A stretch of 60,000 bases of DNA from Tubiluchus corallicola (GCA_030141605.1 JAQGDQ010000030.1:126001-186000), one strand, 5' to 3'; counted from the first letter of the stretch, positions 11,064-22,398 are shown. Numbers and translations: made by a program. Notes: generated by a model not told the origin, from the sequence alone.

Positions 11064-12477
11064 GCGGCCATTAGCAGCTGTATTAGAGTGGAGTAGATCC
11101 AGGGAGTCATATTCATCTGTTACAGTAACTGGCAGAACTGTTACATCGTTTCCTTTGCTCCAATAATCTGCTATTGATATTCATAGAGAAATACACCTAT
11201 CATAGCTTTGCCCGCACACTTCGGATGCTAATGATGCCAAGTCAGTGGTTATAAACTGCGCCTTGCAAAACTTCTGATGCTGTGTTTTTGGTTTTTTTTA
11301 TTTTAGAAGCATATGTGAGCAGGAGGCCACCCGAGGTAGATGAATCCAAAAAAAATCACTGTGTTTGCCTGGAGTAAGCTGCTATCCATCCCTTATCACA
11401 CAAATCTGGATTAAACTTTGAAAGGTGCAAATGCTGTCGAAGTGCAAAAATATGTCAGCAAGGCAATCTCATTGGCAGTGGAAAACGCACTCACAGCTAG
11501 CTTGCGCTACACAGATTTTCCAGCGCTGTTTGAATTTACATAATAACTACCATTGTCATCTTCTTTAAGTTTCACTTTGGAAGCCAATGCCAACTGTTTA
11601 ACAACGTATAACAACGAAGGATATTTAGGTAGCATATTTAGTAAGAACAGCTGAATACTGATACTTTGGTGACCCTATTGTGTACATTTTTACTTTGCGT
11701 TTTTAAAATTGAAGCGCAGCTGTGTGGTCTCTTTCTGTTCTCATTATTGTGAGAATAATGAAGAACTTCTCAACAAATTGTTTTCGAGTGAACTATGTCT
11801 ATCAATCACAGACTTGAGTTTGCTGTTAATACACTCAATTCTGTTGTTGGTAGTATTTAGAAAGTTGGCAGTATTAAACTTCATCCCCACGATCCATTCA
11901 GCTTTGATTGGATCCCAGTTTGACTGGAAGTAATCCCAAACAGGCCGGGGAGCTAGTTCCTGTAAATGATCTTTCAATGAATTGTATTTGGCAGAAGTTG
12001 TTGCATACGCAAGTTTCTGAAAAGCTTCTAAGCATGCAGTTCTCTGCCCTGGCGTAAATCCCATTTTTTCGCAAGTCACTTCTCTTTGAAATGATCGCAA
12101 CGTATGGAACAGGCATATTAAAACTGATGCGCCAGGCAAACACTGTTTTAAGACATCGCGTTCTTTAATGCCCTTATCGGCTATCACAATCCGGGTCTGA
12201 GACCACTCTTTGTTGTAAACTTTGAAGGATTGTATCATCCAATGTATACTGTCACCATCTTCACAAACAAGCAAACATACTGCAACAATTTCACTCTGAC
12301 CATTGGACTCTTCACAGAGCACAAAGAAAGCTGGTAGTCTCAATTCTAGCAATTTGTACGTTACATCAATACAAATGAATTCGGAGTATGCTTTAAACGT
12401 TTCTTGCATCATCTTGCCTTGAAAAGAAAGCCCACGAAATGAATCAGAGATTTCCACAAAGATTTCCACAGAAGCAC
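10974..12477 (-). pseudogene. transposase exon 4 (DDE domain and SWIM finger)
   Basis: Begins after TATCTCCAG with GASVEIFVEI and continues into the longest open piece of the gene, which ends near 11744. It contains ICIDVTYK, SIHWMIQSFKVYN, VIADKGIKERD, LICLFHTLRSFQREV and NNRIECINSKLK. Past a frameshift come FFIILTIMRTERDHTAALQF and, past further breaks, KQLALASKVKLKEDD, then the SWIM motif with a TGA in LPC-HIFALRQ. The exon ends PNDAVPPCTDGSVGDSF and a GTAAGT donor. Confidence 0.85.
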
Positions 12478-12661
12478 CTGGAGATAACAAACAGTTGTAG
12501 TCAAACTACATAACGATCCTATGCCACTGTTTAGAATAAAATTTAAATCACAATACAGTATCTCATTACATTTGCGATAGCTGAAAATGTATGAATGCAG
12601 TATCACGGGATTAATAAAGACACACAAAAAAGCAGTCAGACGATGCATCACTAAAACTTAC

Positions 12662-12902
12662 CATATTTGTCTTTTAAACAGCTGTACTGTTGACTCCAAA
12701 TCATTCCTGGAATTGCCAGATTTGTTCGTTGGTGCAATGTTTCCCAAGTGCTTCAACAAAACAATTTTTCCAGTTTTAGCACTCACCGACTGCTGAACTG
12801 CTGAACAAGCTTATTGTTGGCTTTCATGTTAAGAAGCTCTGCAACCTTCACTTTATCTGCAACATCTAGTTTTTGGACTGCTGGCAAGTGATTATATAGC
12901 TC
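12662..12902 (-). pseudogene. transposase exon 3 (linker) with an 8-base duplication
   Basis: After an AG acceptor it reads ELYNHLPAVQKLDVADKVKV, then NNKLVQQ. The frame is broken where an 8-base unit is exactly repeated (12790-12797 and 12798-12805), and resumes in another frame as VSAKTGKIVLLKHLGNIA and SRNDLESTVQLFK. A second slip occurs in an A run (plus-strand 12672-12675) just before the GTAAGT donor. Confidence 0.8.
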
Positions 12903-13265
12903 CTAAAAATAGAATAGCTAATATGAGAGCATGCTTAGATCAATAACGATATTAATGTTCACTGTCCCAAGACATTTTATTCTAATTTGTACTACAGTTA
13001 AAAATGCAGCTGATTAACGTAAATTTGTCAAAAATCAATAATCTAAAAGGCAAAAATGAAGCTAACCAGGGGAGAGTCAAAAACTGCAACGACAGCGACC
13101 AAATAATTAATTAAAAGCAACTGTTAAACATGTTATATAATTAAAATTAACTATAAAAATTATTATATACATATATAAAACATATATATATATTCACAAT
13201 TATATGTATTCATCATTGCCAAGTAACATGGTGTTGGTAGAAGTTGTACGTCTGGAGTCATTTAC

Positions 13266-13368
13266 CTTGGTATTTTCATGGTTGTGCACGTTGATAAACT
13301 TTTTTACAATCAAGAACTTGCCATCAACCCTCAAAGTTAAACGCCATGGAAAATCCTTTTGAAATGTG
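13266..13368 (-). pseudogene. transposase exon 2
   Basis: 103 bases between TTTAG and GTAAAT, completing a serine codon split after exon 1. It encodes 35 residues including DFPWRLTLRVDGKFLIVKKF and ending VHNHENTK, the strand-rich zinc-binding half of a FAR1-like domain. The frame is intact across the junction, which supports the splice sites. Confidence 0.8.
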
Positions 13369-13894
13369 CTAAATATAAGGTATCACTGTTAATTCAAAAA
13401 CTAGAAAAGATTTACAATTCGGTTTACTATTGTAAACAAATCTTCAGTCACATGAAAAACAAACAAAGACAAAAAACACAGCTAATACATTAGCTAGTAT
13501 ACTTCAAAATTAACAGAGCAGAACACAATCACTAATTCAGTACAATATCCACAGCACAGAAAAACACAAGCAAGCCTACGGGCTGTACGTTATTCTAAGC
13601 GTTCACTGTCTTTAAACAGTTTCTAGTAACTATATAATTCGATAATGCATCTCAAGCAACAAAGTAGTAAAAAGGCAAGACTAGCTTGCAATATATGTAT
13701 AAACTATAATGTATTACTCAAACAAGTTGGACAGATATTTAGATATGAAATATGTGGTTGCTCGATTAATCTCTACCACTCTTAATAATATTTTAAGAAT
13801 GGTGGACCTGATGGTATGGTATGGTAATAATGTATAACTCTCAATTAGCATACAGTTTTGATGTTCATTAATTTTAAGTAAGGGTGCTACTTAC

Positions 13895-14155
13895 GAAGTA
13901 AATCTTTTTCCAGTGCTTCTGGACTTGAAACGTTTACCACCATGAATGCAGGCATAAGTCACTTCGTAATATCGTAAAACAGATGGTACGTCCTTCTGGA
14001 AACATTTTGCCGCTGCTTCCACAGTCCTACTTTTCTCTGCGATACATTTTGAAATAATTTTCCTTCTCAAATTCAGACACAGCTGACTGCAGTTCCTCAA
14101 AATGCCCAAACTTAGACCCAATGAAAAATTTGTCGATACAAGCGCTCTCTGTCAT
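13895..14155 (-). pseudogene. transposase exon 1 (FAR1-like N-terminus)
   Basis: The ATG at 14155 opens MTESACIDKFFIGSKFGHFE and runs to a TAG at the frameshift in the AAAA run at 14031-14034 (plus-strand TTTT). The next frame then gives KSRTVEAAAKCF and YYEVTYACIHGGKRFKSRS before a GTAAGT donor. The block order matches the ZSWIM3 N-terminus. One base removed from the A run would rejoin the frames. Confidence 0.8.
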
Positions 14156-14289
14156 TTTGTTTTTCCCGTTCCTTTTAAATGCACGAACAGTTTTTTTATT
14201 GCACGGCCACTTTGAACAAAGGTAAAAATGGCCGTTACGTTGACGGCCACCTGGTCAAACACAGTATGTCGTAAAAATTGTCAAAATCC

Positions 14290-14391
14290 GTATGTTTTGT
14301 GATCGTCACAAAAAGCACGAATCCGTATTTGTTGCAAAAATAGCTACGAATACGCATCCGTATTCGGTATCGCAGAAAAGACGAGTACGGA
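14290..14391 (-). repeat. right subterminal motif array
   Basis: ATCCGTAT and close variants (AATCCGTATT, GCATCCGTATTCGG, AAATCCGTATG) recur here, the mirror image of the ATACGGAT array at the left end. Confidence 0.65.
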
Positions 14392-14411
14392 CCGCACCTC
14401 TAGCCACTGCC
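14392..14411 (-). repeat. right terminal inverted repeat
   Basis: The reverse complement reads GGCAGTGGCTAGAGGTGCGG and pairs with 8586-8605. Confidence 0.9.
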
Positions 14412-14420
14412 ATATAATAA
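14412..14420. repeat. right target-site duplication
   Basis: ATATAATAA, versus ACATAATAA on the left. Confidence 0.8.
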
Positions 14421-16626
14421 ATTGGCCATGTCGCTAAATAAACAGCATATTTATTTAACTTTAATACGAAAACAACGTTATTAATTTGGCCTTCACTTAC
14501 AGATATTATAGTTCTACAAACTAGTATTGGGATGAGCCAGGTGGCCCAAGACTCAACTACATACTGCTCTTTTGTTTTTTCCTTTAAATTACTTAGTTTT
14601 AGAATCACTATTAGTATAGTTTATTTATTTACTATATTATGACAACTGATTCACTAACTTACTCAAGTTAACTAGCTAGTGACAGTGATATAGTACTAGT
14701 TGGTAATCCAAGCTACAAAACTTATAATAATTAATATAGTACTAGCGGACTAAATTGATTATGACTATAATAAGGTACCGTAATAGTATAATAACATGAT
14801 AGCATAGTAGCTTAAATTATTACGAATATCACTAAACTGCGAGTTCACAAATACAAAAAGTAAATTCGAGGTTATACCTTACAATAATTAGTATAAAAGT
14901 ACTGAAAAAGGTAATCGCACCCACTTAAAGACTTCGTAAATGTCATGCTTGTTCGGCTTGTCGGAAAATCTCATATACCGGAAACGGAAAAAAGTTTACA
15001 CTCTAGGTGCGATTCTCTTTCAACTGAAAAACTAAAAAAAATAGAGAAAACAGTTATTAATTTAGTTAAGCAAACTCACAACATTTTCCAAAATATAACC
15101 AACTTTTTCTTATATCTTATATCAAATTTAGAAAATGTGTACGCAAACAACAATATGATTGTTCTCGCAAGAAGATAGTACCACCGATTCGCGTTTGTGC
15201 ACAAGTGGTATGGCGTTGTTCGGTCGCTAGTTAAGTTTAGGTTTGGTGAAGTTTAATTTTAGGTGGTTTTCGGAAAGTTTTACCATAGTTCACAGTCAAA
15301 GGTAAATTTGACAGTTCCATTGCATTTGGGAAACATGGTGCGTTATTTTAGTTTTTACAGTCGTTTATTATATTTTTCCTGTGTTGTTTTTAAACGTATC
15401 TTAGAAATTTGCATTTGTTAATATTTACAGGCAGCTGCTTTCATGCTGGATGATTTGTACAGCCCTGTAGGTTATATCGAATTCTCCATACTGTAATTAA
15501 AAGAACTTGCTGGTAGATTAGACAGATTATTTTTTCATTGTAACATTAAAAGCGAGGGAAAAATGACTGGCAGTGTGTGCTTAGGCACCAAAGTAAAGCA
15601 GTGGCAAGCCGGAGCAATAAATTGACGCGTGATGGGAAAACAGCTGCTGGTGGGTTTCTTTCACTGTACTGCTCTGGCAATTTACCTCTTTGGAGAGAAT
15701 GTATATGTATCCGAACACGGCTAAAAAATCTACTTTGGTCCTGTGTCTCATTTCACAAGATATCAACGGTAATAAGCGAGATCCCAGTCCCACCAAAACT
15801 GTCTTCATCAAGTATAAACATTATGCCTTGCTGTTGACTGTCTGGCTTCTGATTGTGGAGTGCCAAATTGCATGAAAAATGCAGAAAAAATTTTGAAGAA
15901 AACAACATCATTGTAAAATGCCAATCGAATGAAACTTTGAGCATCTTAAGTCATTAGTCCACGCTCATGCGTATAGAATTAAATAATATACTCATGCCTA
16001 AAAGATAAAATTTGTATATCTATAAAAGCAATGTGACATATCTTTCTCAAAGTGGAAAGATTAAAGAGCGGTAAAAGTTGGGCTCATATCAAAAATCTTT
16101 AGTGATCAATTTAGTGGTGAAACGTAATTTTAGTGCTTAAATGTAAAATTCCTCCATGATGGTAGTCTTCATTATCTTCACCTCTTTAGGTCTGAAGTGG
16201 CCTGGTCTGTTCCTAAAACTTTGTCATTAAGTATTGAAAACCCTCCCAGCCTGCAGTGCATTGCTGTCTAGGAAATTTTGTCCCCCTTTCACTTTATTAG
16301 CCCCAAGGGTTCATACATGGGTCGTTGAAGTTGCTGTGGCTAATACAGGAGATAAAAGTCTTCATAAGAAATATTTACAACTCATAATAAATTTTATTGC
16401 TGCAATTAGGCTGAAGACAAAAATCACTGCACTGTACAGTATTACAAATTGTGGAACTTTATTTATTGGCAAATTTTTAACCCGTTATAAAAATCACCTT
16501 TCAGTCTTGCAGAAGCTACTGAAAACCAGAACTGTAACTATGAGTTTTCGAGCTACTATCGCTAACAAAATTTTTTTTGTCTTTTAAAATATTATCTTGC
16601 AAACCAAATTTTGTTTGAATTTCCAG
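14421..16626. other. region upstream of the PDZ gene, possible promoter or 5' untranslated exon
   Basis: No supported coding exon. CpG dinucleotides are locally more frequent around 15185-15240 than in the AT-rich surroundings, which could mark a transcription start. A GTAAAT donor-like site occurs near 15301. Because the first coding exon appears to begin at an AG acceptor (16626), at least one upstream non-coding exon is expected; I cannot place it firmly. Confidence 0.3.
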
Positions 16627-16785
16627 GGTGTCTATGTCTGAGTCTATTCATTTGTGTAGAGTGACTGCACTGGGATAACTTGTATAGCAAACATGTCGGA
16701 TGTGATCATTCTGGAAGGGGGAACTCCATGGGGATTCCGCCTGCAGGGTGGCGCTGACTACAATCAGCCAATTACCATTTCCAAA
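16627..16785 (+). CDS. PDZ scaffold gene, first coding exon (N-terminal half of PDZ domain)
   Basis: The gene encodes a large PDZ scaffold; this exon covers residues 1-31. The acceptor TTTCCAG ends at 16626 and the ATG is at 16693. An in-frame TAG at 16657 just upstream supports that start. The frame reads MSDVIILEGGTPWGFRLQGG, then YNQPITISK, and stops at a GTAAGT donor in phase 0. PWGFRL is the carboxylate-binding loop region of the PDLIM/Zasp/Enigma, Shroom and synaptopodin-2 PDZ class, and QPITISK is the following strand. In PDLIM-type genes the PDZ is, as I recall, also interrupted near this point. The intron that follows is 21.9 kb. PDLIM, Zasp and SYNPO2 proteins bind alpha-actinin or actin structures through this domain; function here is inferred from the family. 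No LIM domain is seen in the window. Confidence 0.9.
16634..16678 (+). CDS. upstream open reading frame of 14 codons
   Basis: An ATG at 16634 opens MSESIHLCRVTALG and stops at TAA, 14 bases before the main start. It lies in a different frame from the PDZ protein. If the 5' boundary of the exon is right, scanning ribosomes meet this first, and it could dampen translation of the main frame. Confidence 0.4.
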   Translation: MSESIHLCRVTALG

Positions 16786-18739
16786 GTAAGTCCTGTTTTT
16801 TACATGACGACTTTTAATGGTTATAAGGCTCACTTTTTATGATGGTAAGGAAAAATGATTAATTATTAACTTAATTGATTTACAGATTATTAATGATTAA
16901 TTTGAAGAATTATTAATTATCAAATGTTATAACAAAAGCCAAAGTATGCCATACATTGCCTTCAGTAACATTATTGTAAACTGTTATTTACTGCAGATCA
17001 TTAGTGTAATAGCCTAAAGGTTGCTAAAACACAAAAAAATAAAAAATTCTTTGGGGCCTGTGTTCCATAAAAATTGAATCATTTGAAATAACTTGCTTGT
17101 ACTACGTAAGTTCCAGACTGAAATTTATTCTTCTGCTAACATATAATCTGCTATTTACCGAATTACGGATTTACCCTGTGATGGTTCACAATGACATTAG
17201 CAGCCTGTCAAGGGCAAATTTCACATAAACTACTTGAATAGCAGCAAGATTCCATTTACTAAATGACTTGTTTGTGTTCTTGCTAGTCTTTGCCTGCTCT
17301 ATTCTTGACAGATGTTGTAGTTTTACTGGGTGACTAATTCTTGATCTGTATCCGTCAAGAGCTGAATGAGGCTGAATAGGTGATTATATCTTGGTTGCTT
17401 TTTTGCCTGCATTTGCTATAGGTTAATACAATGCAGTAGATATAATCTGATTATCTTTAATCTTAACGCGCTCTCTCTGTAACACAAAATTCTGAAAAAA
17501 GTGAAATTTTCTTCTGGCTATAAGGAATTTTGACTTATTTTGCACTGTTGTCACTTTGTTGTGAGGTGTGTTTAAAATGTGCTAGTTACCAGCTGAGCTA
17601 AGTGACCTAGATATCTAAACTTTTGGAAAAATACCAAGTGTGGCACAAATTTAGGAGTCAGGAATTCGTTGCCTTGGGGCAAATTGCTTAAATCCAGTTA
17701 GCTGACAGTTGTAGCAAAAAAAAAGAAAAGTTCTGCATGTTGAAGTTGAGGTTGAGGGAACAATACTGCTCGATGTACAGTGGAGTGCTGCAAGTCCAGA
17801 CTCGGGGCATACGGAGTCCAATTTGGATGTATAGAATGGATAAGTCAACTGTGTACACTGCCAAAAAGTTCATGATGAATTTGTGTTTAAATTGAAAATT
17901 AAAACTGGGATTCATTATCTGTTGTGATTATTTTCTGATAGCAGAGACACAGAGACTGGGATCTGCTTTACACTGTAGAAGGATGTAGGGCTGAGTCCAA
18001 ATCATTTGTGTCATTTGTCAGTTGTAAACTCTAGACGATCCAAGGCCGGAAGTCGGTATGAGCTAGATTTGCCACTGTAAATCACATGTGAGAATCTTAC
18101 TACTCGAATTAGAACTGACTGCAAGTTTTTTTAAATATTTGAAGTAACTTTCTTCCCTTTTCCACTTCCATTTCCTGTGGTCTTGTCCAACTTTTATTAA
18201 TTGTGGTGATATGCAAAACCTTTAAAAAATTTTGAACAAACACGTTTCTTGGAGATCAGCAGGATACATGTGTCTCTGTTCGTGAAATTTCTCAGTTGAC
18301 CCCCGTAGCTGGTTTGCCTCTAGATCATTTTGCTTCCTACTAAGAATTTTTAATCTCGCCTAGGTACTCCGTACTCTGAATTTAAACATGTTTAGATTTA
18401 TATAGCTTTATTTCTCGTTATGCATTTTTGCATTTTTTAAAATAAGAAATTAGGTATCAGTGTGCAAACAGGGTTGCTGTATTGTTAAAAAACCAGTTGA
18501 ATGTCTATTTATTCCACTCTAAATAATATTGAATTTCAGCTTTGCAGATCACGTGTACGTATTCACAGGCTTGAGCATTGCTAAAAGCGTATGGAACTAA
18601 AGGAGTCTAGACTATAATAACCATAGCATACTGCTGAACCTGGTTAGGAATTACTGAGAAGAAAAAACATTGTTATAGTTGGAGCTTTTCTAAGGCAGCA
18701 AGATTGGAAATCTGTTTCTCTGTCTCTTATGCATTTCGG

Positions 18740-19130
18740 CATTCACTAGATAGACAGGTACTAGTGCCTGCCTTTTGGAAACGCATTGCGCAAAAAACAG
18801 GGTTGTACCTCTCAGTTCAGATGTGTTAGTCTGTGACGAACTGTACACGTTCAACAACAGCTCATTGGTGAGCACAGTGGTAAATTTGAAATTTGAATTT
18901 TTATATTAAAACTTGCCTTGTTTTAGTACAACACACTGAATATCTTACAGTAGCACTGTACTTCAATTTTGCTTTGGCAAACATGTACAACACTTTCATG
19001 GAACATGTTTGCTGTTAAAAATTATGTAAGTTTGTGATGTTACCTGCCGTTAATTAAGTTTTTAATCTATAATTTAATTATCAGAAACATTTTTGCAGTA
19101 TTAAATGTGTTAAAATGTGTACTTTTTATC
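18740..19130 (-). repeat. dispersed repeat family, copy 2
   Basis: This is a diverged inverted counterpart of 4130-4500. Order and spacing of the shared blocks are kept across about 370 bases. It sits inside intron 1. Confidence 0.6.
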
Positions 19131-21773
19131 GGATTTGAAAATGGGGTAGTATATGAAAAATCATTCTGTCTTCCTTTAATATAGACCCCGTGAGTTATAC
19201 TTGATTAATTAAAAATCTAGCTGATATAGTTTAGCAGAAAGTTAGTATGTGGTCTGCCCTCATTTGGTGCATCAGTCCTAAGATTTACTGTCCACTGCTG
19301 CTAGCCGCCTCAATGGCTTCCTGATGACGTATACTGTGCTTGCCGAATCGCCTGGCTTCTCAAGTTACTTAACATCAAACTTTTCCTGCAGTGGTGGACG
19401 CAGGGGGGTCATTAACCTACCACTTCTTCATCGAAGTAATGCTGCGCCAGTCAGCATTAACATACAAAATCTGCTCTTTGTTTTCAGTAGCTTTTTATTT
19501 CCTGCGCAGTGTCATCAGTTAGGGTGACTGGGTTATCTGAGGAATTTACTACACAGTTTCGAGTAGCGTTTCTGGTCAGAGGTTCAGTCTAGATGCGTTG
19601 TTTTTGCAGGCTTCTTGCTGTACGCTTGTTGTTTACACGAAAGTCTTGTGTCAGGTGTAGTGATGTAAAACGTAGGGGGTGCGCTGCACAATTGTAAATT
19701 CATATTTTCATTCTGTTCCAGCCTCCAGCTAATCGTTCGGATTGCAAGATTTTAAAGAAAGAATTATTGACATTATTTTTAAATGTATATCATTTAACAC
19801 GGGGTTTGGGAATACTGCTGAAATAGTAAATTAAATTTTGAATAAATAAGTGAGGGAGTTAATGTATGTTAATGGACGATGGGTTGATCGTTGCACGATT
19901 CTAAGGCAATAAATGGTTAAGTGAAAATAATAATACAGGAATAAAAGCATTTATTTTAGTTTAAACTAGCACAGAAATCATAATGGTCACAATTATGGTA
20001 TAACTTTGCATTCATCTTCCAATGTGTTTTAGGATTCTGCACCTTCAACCGACTACGTAATTAACAGCCCATTTGTATTATTTGACTTCTTGAGCGCATA
20101 ACCTTCATGTCTTAAATCACGTATAATGCCAACTGAATTGTGCATTTGAACTGTTTTAACTTTTAAGCTTTGGTTTCACTTTTTACTAGTGCAGCTCTAG
20201 TTCTAACACTTTCTCTTGCATGTATCAGGAAAATGGTGTTGTAAAAGATAGTCATAATTTTTATTTTTGTCTATTTTTGTCTACTTTGTCCAACTAAGAA
20301 ACACTGAACAAACAGAGACCAAGATGAGTATGGAGTTAAACGCAAGACAAAGTTTGCCCGTTGATGTACTTTTCAACGTTATCTGAAAGCCAGTATGAGC
20401 AATCTTCTAAGTTTTCACAAATGTCAAACATAATAAATCTTCATTTGGGTTATACTGTTGTAGGTAGTCCAGAACGTAAAAACTATACAGCAAGCGAGAA
20501 TAACAAACTGAAGAAGAATTTCTGTTTCTGTACTTCTAGTATATGACTAATATATGCACGATGTGCAGTACTTGCTAAGGCTTCAGTAATTTAACAGAAT
20601 TCTTGTGTGCAGTTATTAACTCTTGATCATGGTGCAAGATCATAAATTGGGCACCTTATACACGTGGCTTCGTCCATATTTTTAACAGTAACATATTTTA
20701 AGCATATACAAGCGAACGGCTTCAGTCTCTAAAATGTTTACCAGATGCTGACTATACAGTGTGTGCCTAGGCTTCACGTGGGTGCTTAATGTCAGATGAA
20801 CTTCTGCTTGCTTGGTATCATACACTAGAGGAGCAAAAAGTGATGGATGACGTTACCAACTGCCGAAAATTTTCGCCTAATTTGCAATAGGTATATGCGC
20901 TTTATTAATGTAGGAATTGAGTGCAGCATGTGCCACAAGAGGGCACTGTACTTGGTTTGAGAAATAAGGTAAAGAAATAAGAGTTTTACAAGGAAACTAG
21001 TGTTTTTTGTAAGATATCTTCTGCAAGAGGGCATTTAGGATTTGTTTTTCTACATATCGTCCCAAACAAGCTCAAAGGCCAGTCAAGGTAAGGAGCTGCA
21101 CTAGAAGAAAGCAAAGATATGAATACGTGTCTAAACAAGTGATAATTAATTTGCTAGTGATACTAAGGTGTCGTAGCCCGTTCTTCTTGACTTAAGCGAG
21201 GCCATAGTTTTGCAGGAAATGACTTTCTGGCACAAAACTCCACTAATAACAAGCTGGAGGGAAATGGACGCATGTGCAGCTGTTCTACATTTGGGAATGT
21301 CCATGTTAAGTTTATGAGAAGCAGCAGAAGAGACTAGAAACAAACTGTTGACGTTTATGAAAAGGGACGACAAGTCCTGGGAACACCTTTCATAGAAGTA
21401 GTGATAAAAGAGGAAAGGACCTCTGGCACTAGAAAAATCTCCTGGAAAGCGTCAAGAATAACTGGAGCGAGCTAGCAGGTGATACCTATCTTCAGAAAAT
21501 GGTGAACGTTCGGCTCATTTCGTCCATTATGGACTAATATTTGAAGGCCTAAGTGCTACCATTGGTACAGTGTTTATTTTCGTTTGTTTGGTATAAACAG
21601 TGTATAGTAATTGCTGCTCATTATTTACTGCTTGGTTATAAGTACCCAGCAGTGCTTCATGCTGTTTTAGCTTCGAATTGCCCTAGCTCTGCCACCAGAC
21701 TTAATTCCAGATGACTGGTACAAAGGCTTGTTCATATATTATACCTATAGGGTTAACGTTGGCAGTTTAGTGT

Positions 21774-21893
21774 TATACAATAATGTGCCTTTTGAGTTTG
21801 CTGTCTATGCCTTAGAAAAATAATTTTTTAATTGTTGAGTAAGTGATAGTTTTAAGAAAATATTTTGAAAGTAAACTAGTTTCTAAAATTGTA
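21774..21893 (+). repeat. 120-base direct repeat, copy A
   Basis: From TATACAATAATGTGCC to CTAAAATTGTA. The same sequence recurs at 22399-22516 with one substitution and a 2-base deletion that I can see. The two copies flank about 505 bases. Confidence 0.85.
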
Positions 21894-22398
21894 TTTTTCG
21901 AAAAATTTTAGTGTCGCAGGCTGTGTGATATGATTTTGATAAATATAACATAGTAGTTCTAGAGTGGGTCATCCTAGAGGCTTAGCCTTGACGATTTAGG
22001 TCCAGACCATCCAATTTGAGTGGGACCTGTGGTTGATTCCTTGATAATTGATTCCGGTTTACAGCATATATAAAAAGAAATTTAGTGGGTTCGCACATTT
22101 ATAAAGGATCAATTCTCACTAAAGTTGCCACTACCCAACAGTAGCTCCGCCCACATTTCTTAATGTTTGGAAATTATCAGGCGCATTAGAATTATTGAAG
22201 TTTTACACATTTACCACGTGGTGAAAGGTCAAAAGTTCTCCTAAAATATTCGGGCAATTTCGCCGCTGTGTTGATGGTTGTTTAGCGGGCGTAGTACACT
22301 ATTTAGTTGCTGAACTTAGTAGAGCATGATTGAAACCATTTGCCTAGGGCTGACTGTATATACATGAAAATAGGCCAAGTTATATAAATATGTTTTTA

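Larger units (their letters stand above)
10363..14155 (-). pseudogene. ZSWIM1/3-like MULE transposase gene, five exons, multiply frameshifted
   Basis: This transposase would cut and paste the surrounding element. Exons on the minus strand are 14155-13895, 13368-13266, 12902-12662, 12477-10974 and 10835-10363, all with GT donors and AG acceptors. In order I read: an N-terminal FAR1-like region (YYEVTYACIHGGKRFKSRS), a second half of that region (KKFINVHNHENTK), a linker (ELYNHLPAVQKLDVADKVKV), the DDE domain with candidate acidic residues in ICIDVTYK, VIADKGIKERD and NNRIECINSKLK, a SWIM-like CEC ... LPC-HIFALRQ zinc finger, and a C-terminal RPKG tail. Conserved protein blocks are broken by small indels (near 14031, 12790-12805, 12672-12675, 11790, 11630 and 10610) and by stops, including one inside the SWIM motif. 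Sequencing error could explain one or two of these, but not all. Confidence 0.88.
8586..14411 (-). mobile_element. Mutator-like transposon with ZSWIM1/3-type transposase, 5,826 bases
   Basis: Both ends are visible. The left end GGCAGTGACTAGAGGTACGG and the reverse complement of the right end, GGCAGTGGCTAGAGGTGCGG, match at 18 of 20 positions, and the element is flanked by a 9-base duplication with one mismatch. Arrays of ATACGGAT-type motifs lie just inside both ends, in mirror orientation. The only gene inside, on the minus strand from 14155 to 10363, encodes a FAR1-like N-terminus, a MULE-type DDE domain and a SWIM zinc finger, as in the ZSWIM1/ZSWIM3 proteins. The transposase carries several frameshifts, so this copy is inactive, but the ends are well enough preserved that it could have been mobilised in trans. 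The well-kept ends suggest a fairly recent insertion. Confidence 0.9.

Noticed and set aside
12409-12651. 80-codon minus-strand frame overlapping the start of transposase exon 4
   Set aside because: It is an intron-plus-exon read in the wrong frame; the spliced frame gives the conserved protein.
16234-16587. 117-codon plus-strand frame just upstream of the first PDZ exon
   Set aside because: It lacks an ATG start at its left edge, has no recognisable domain, and is not joined in frame to the PDZ exon.
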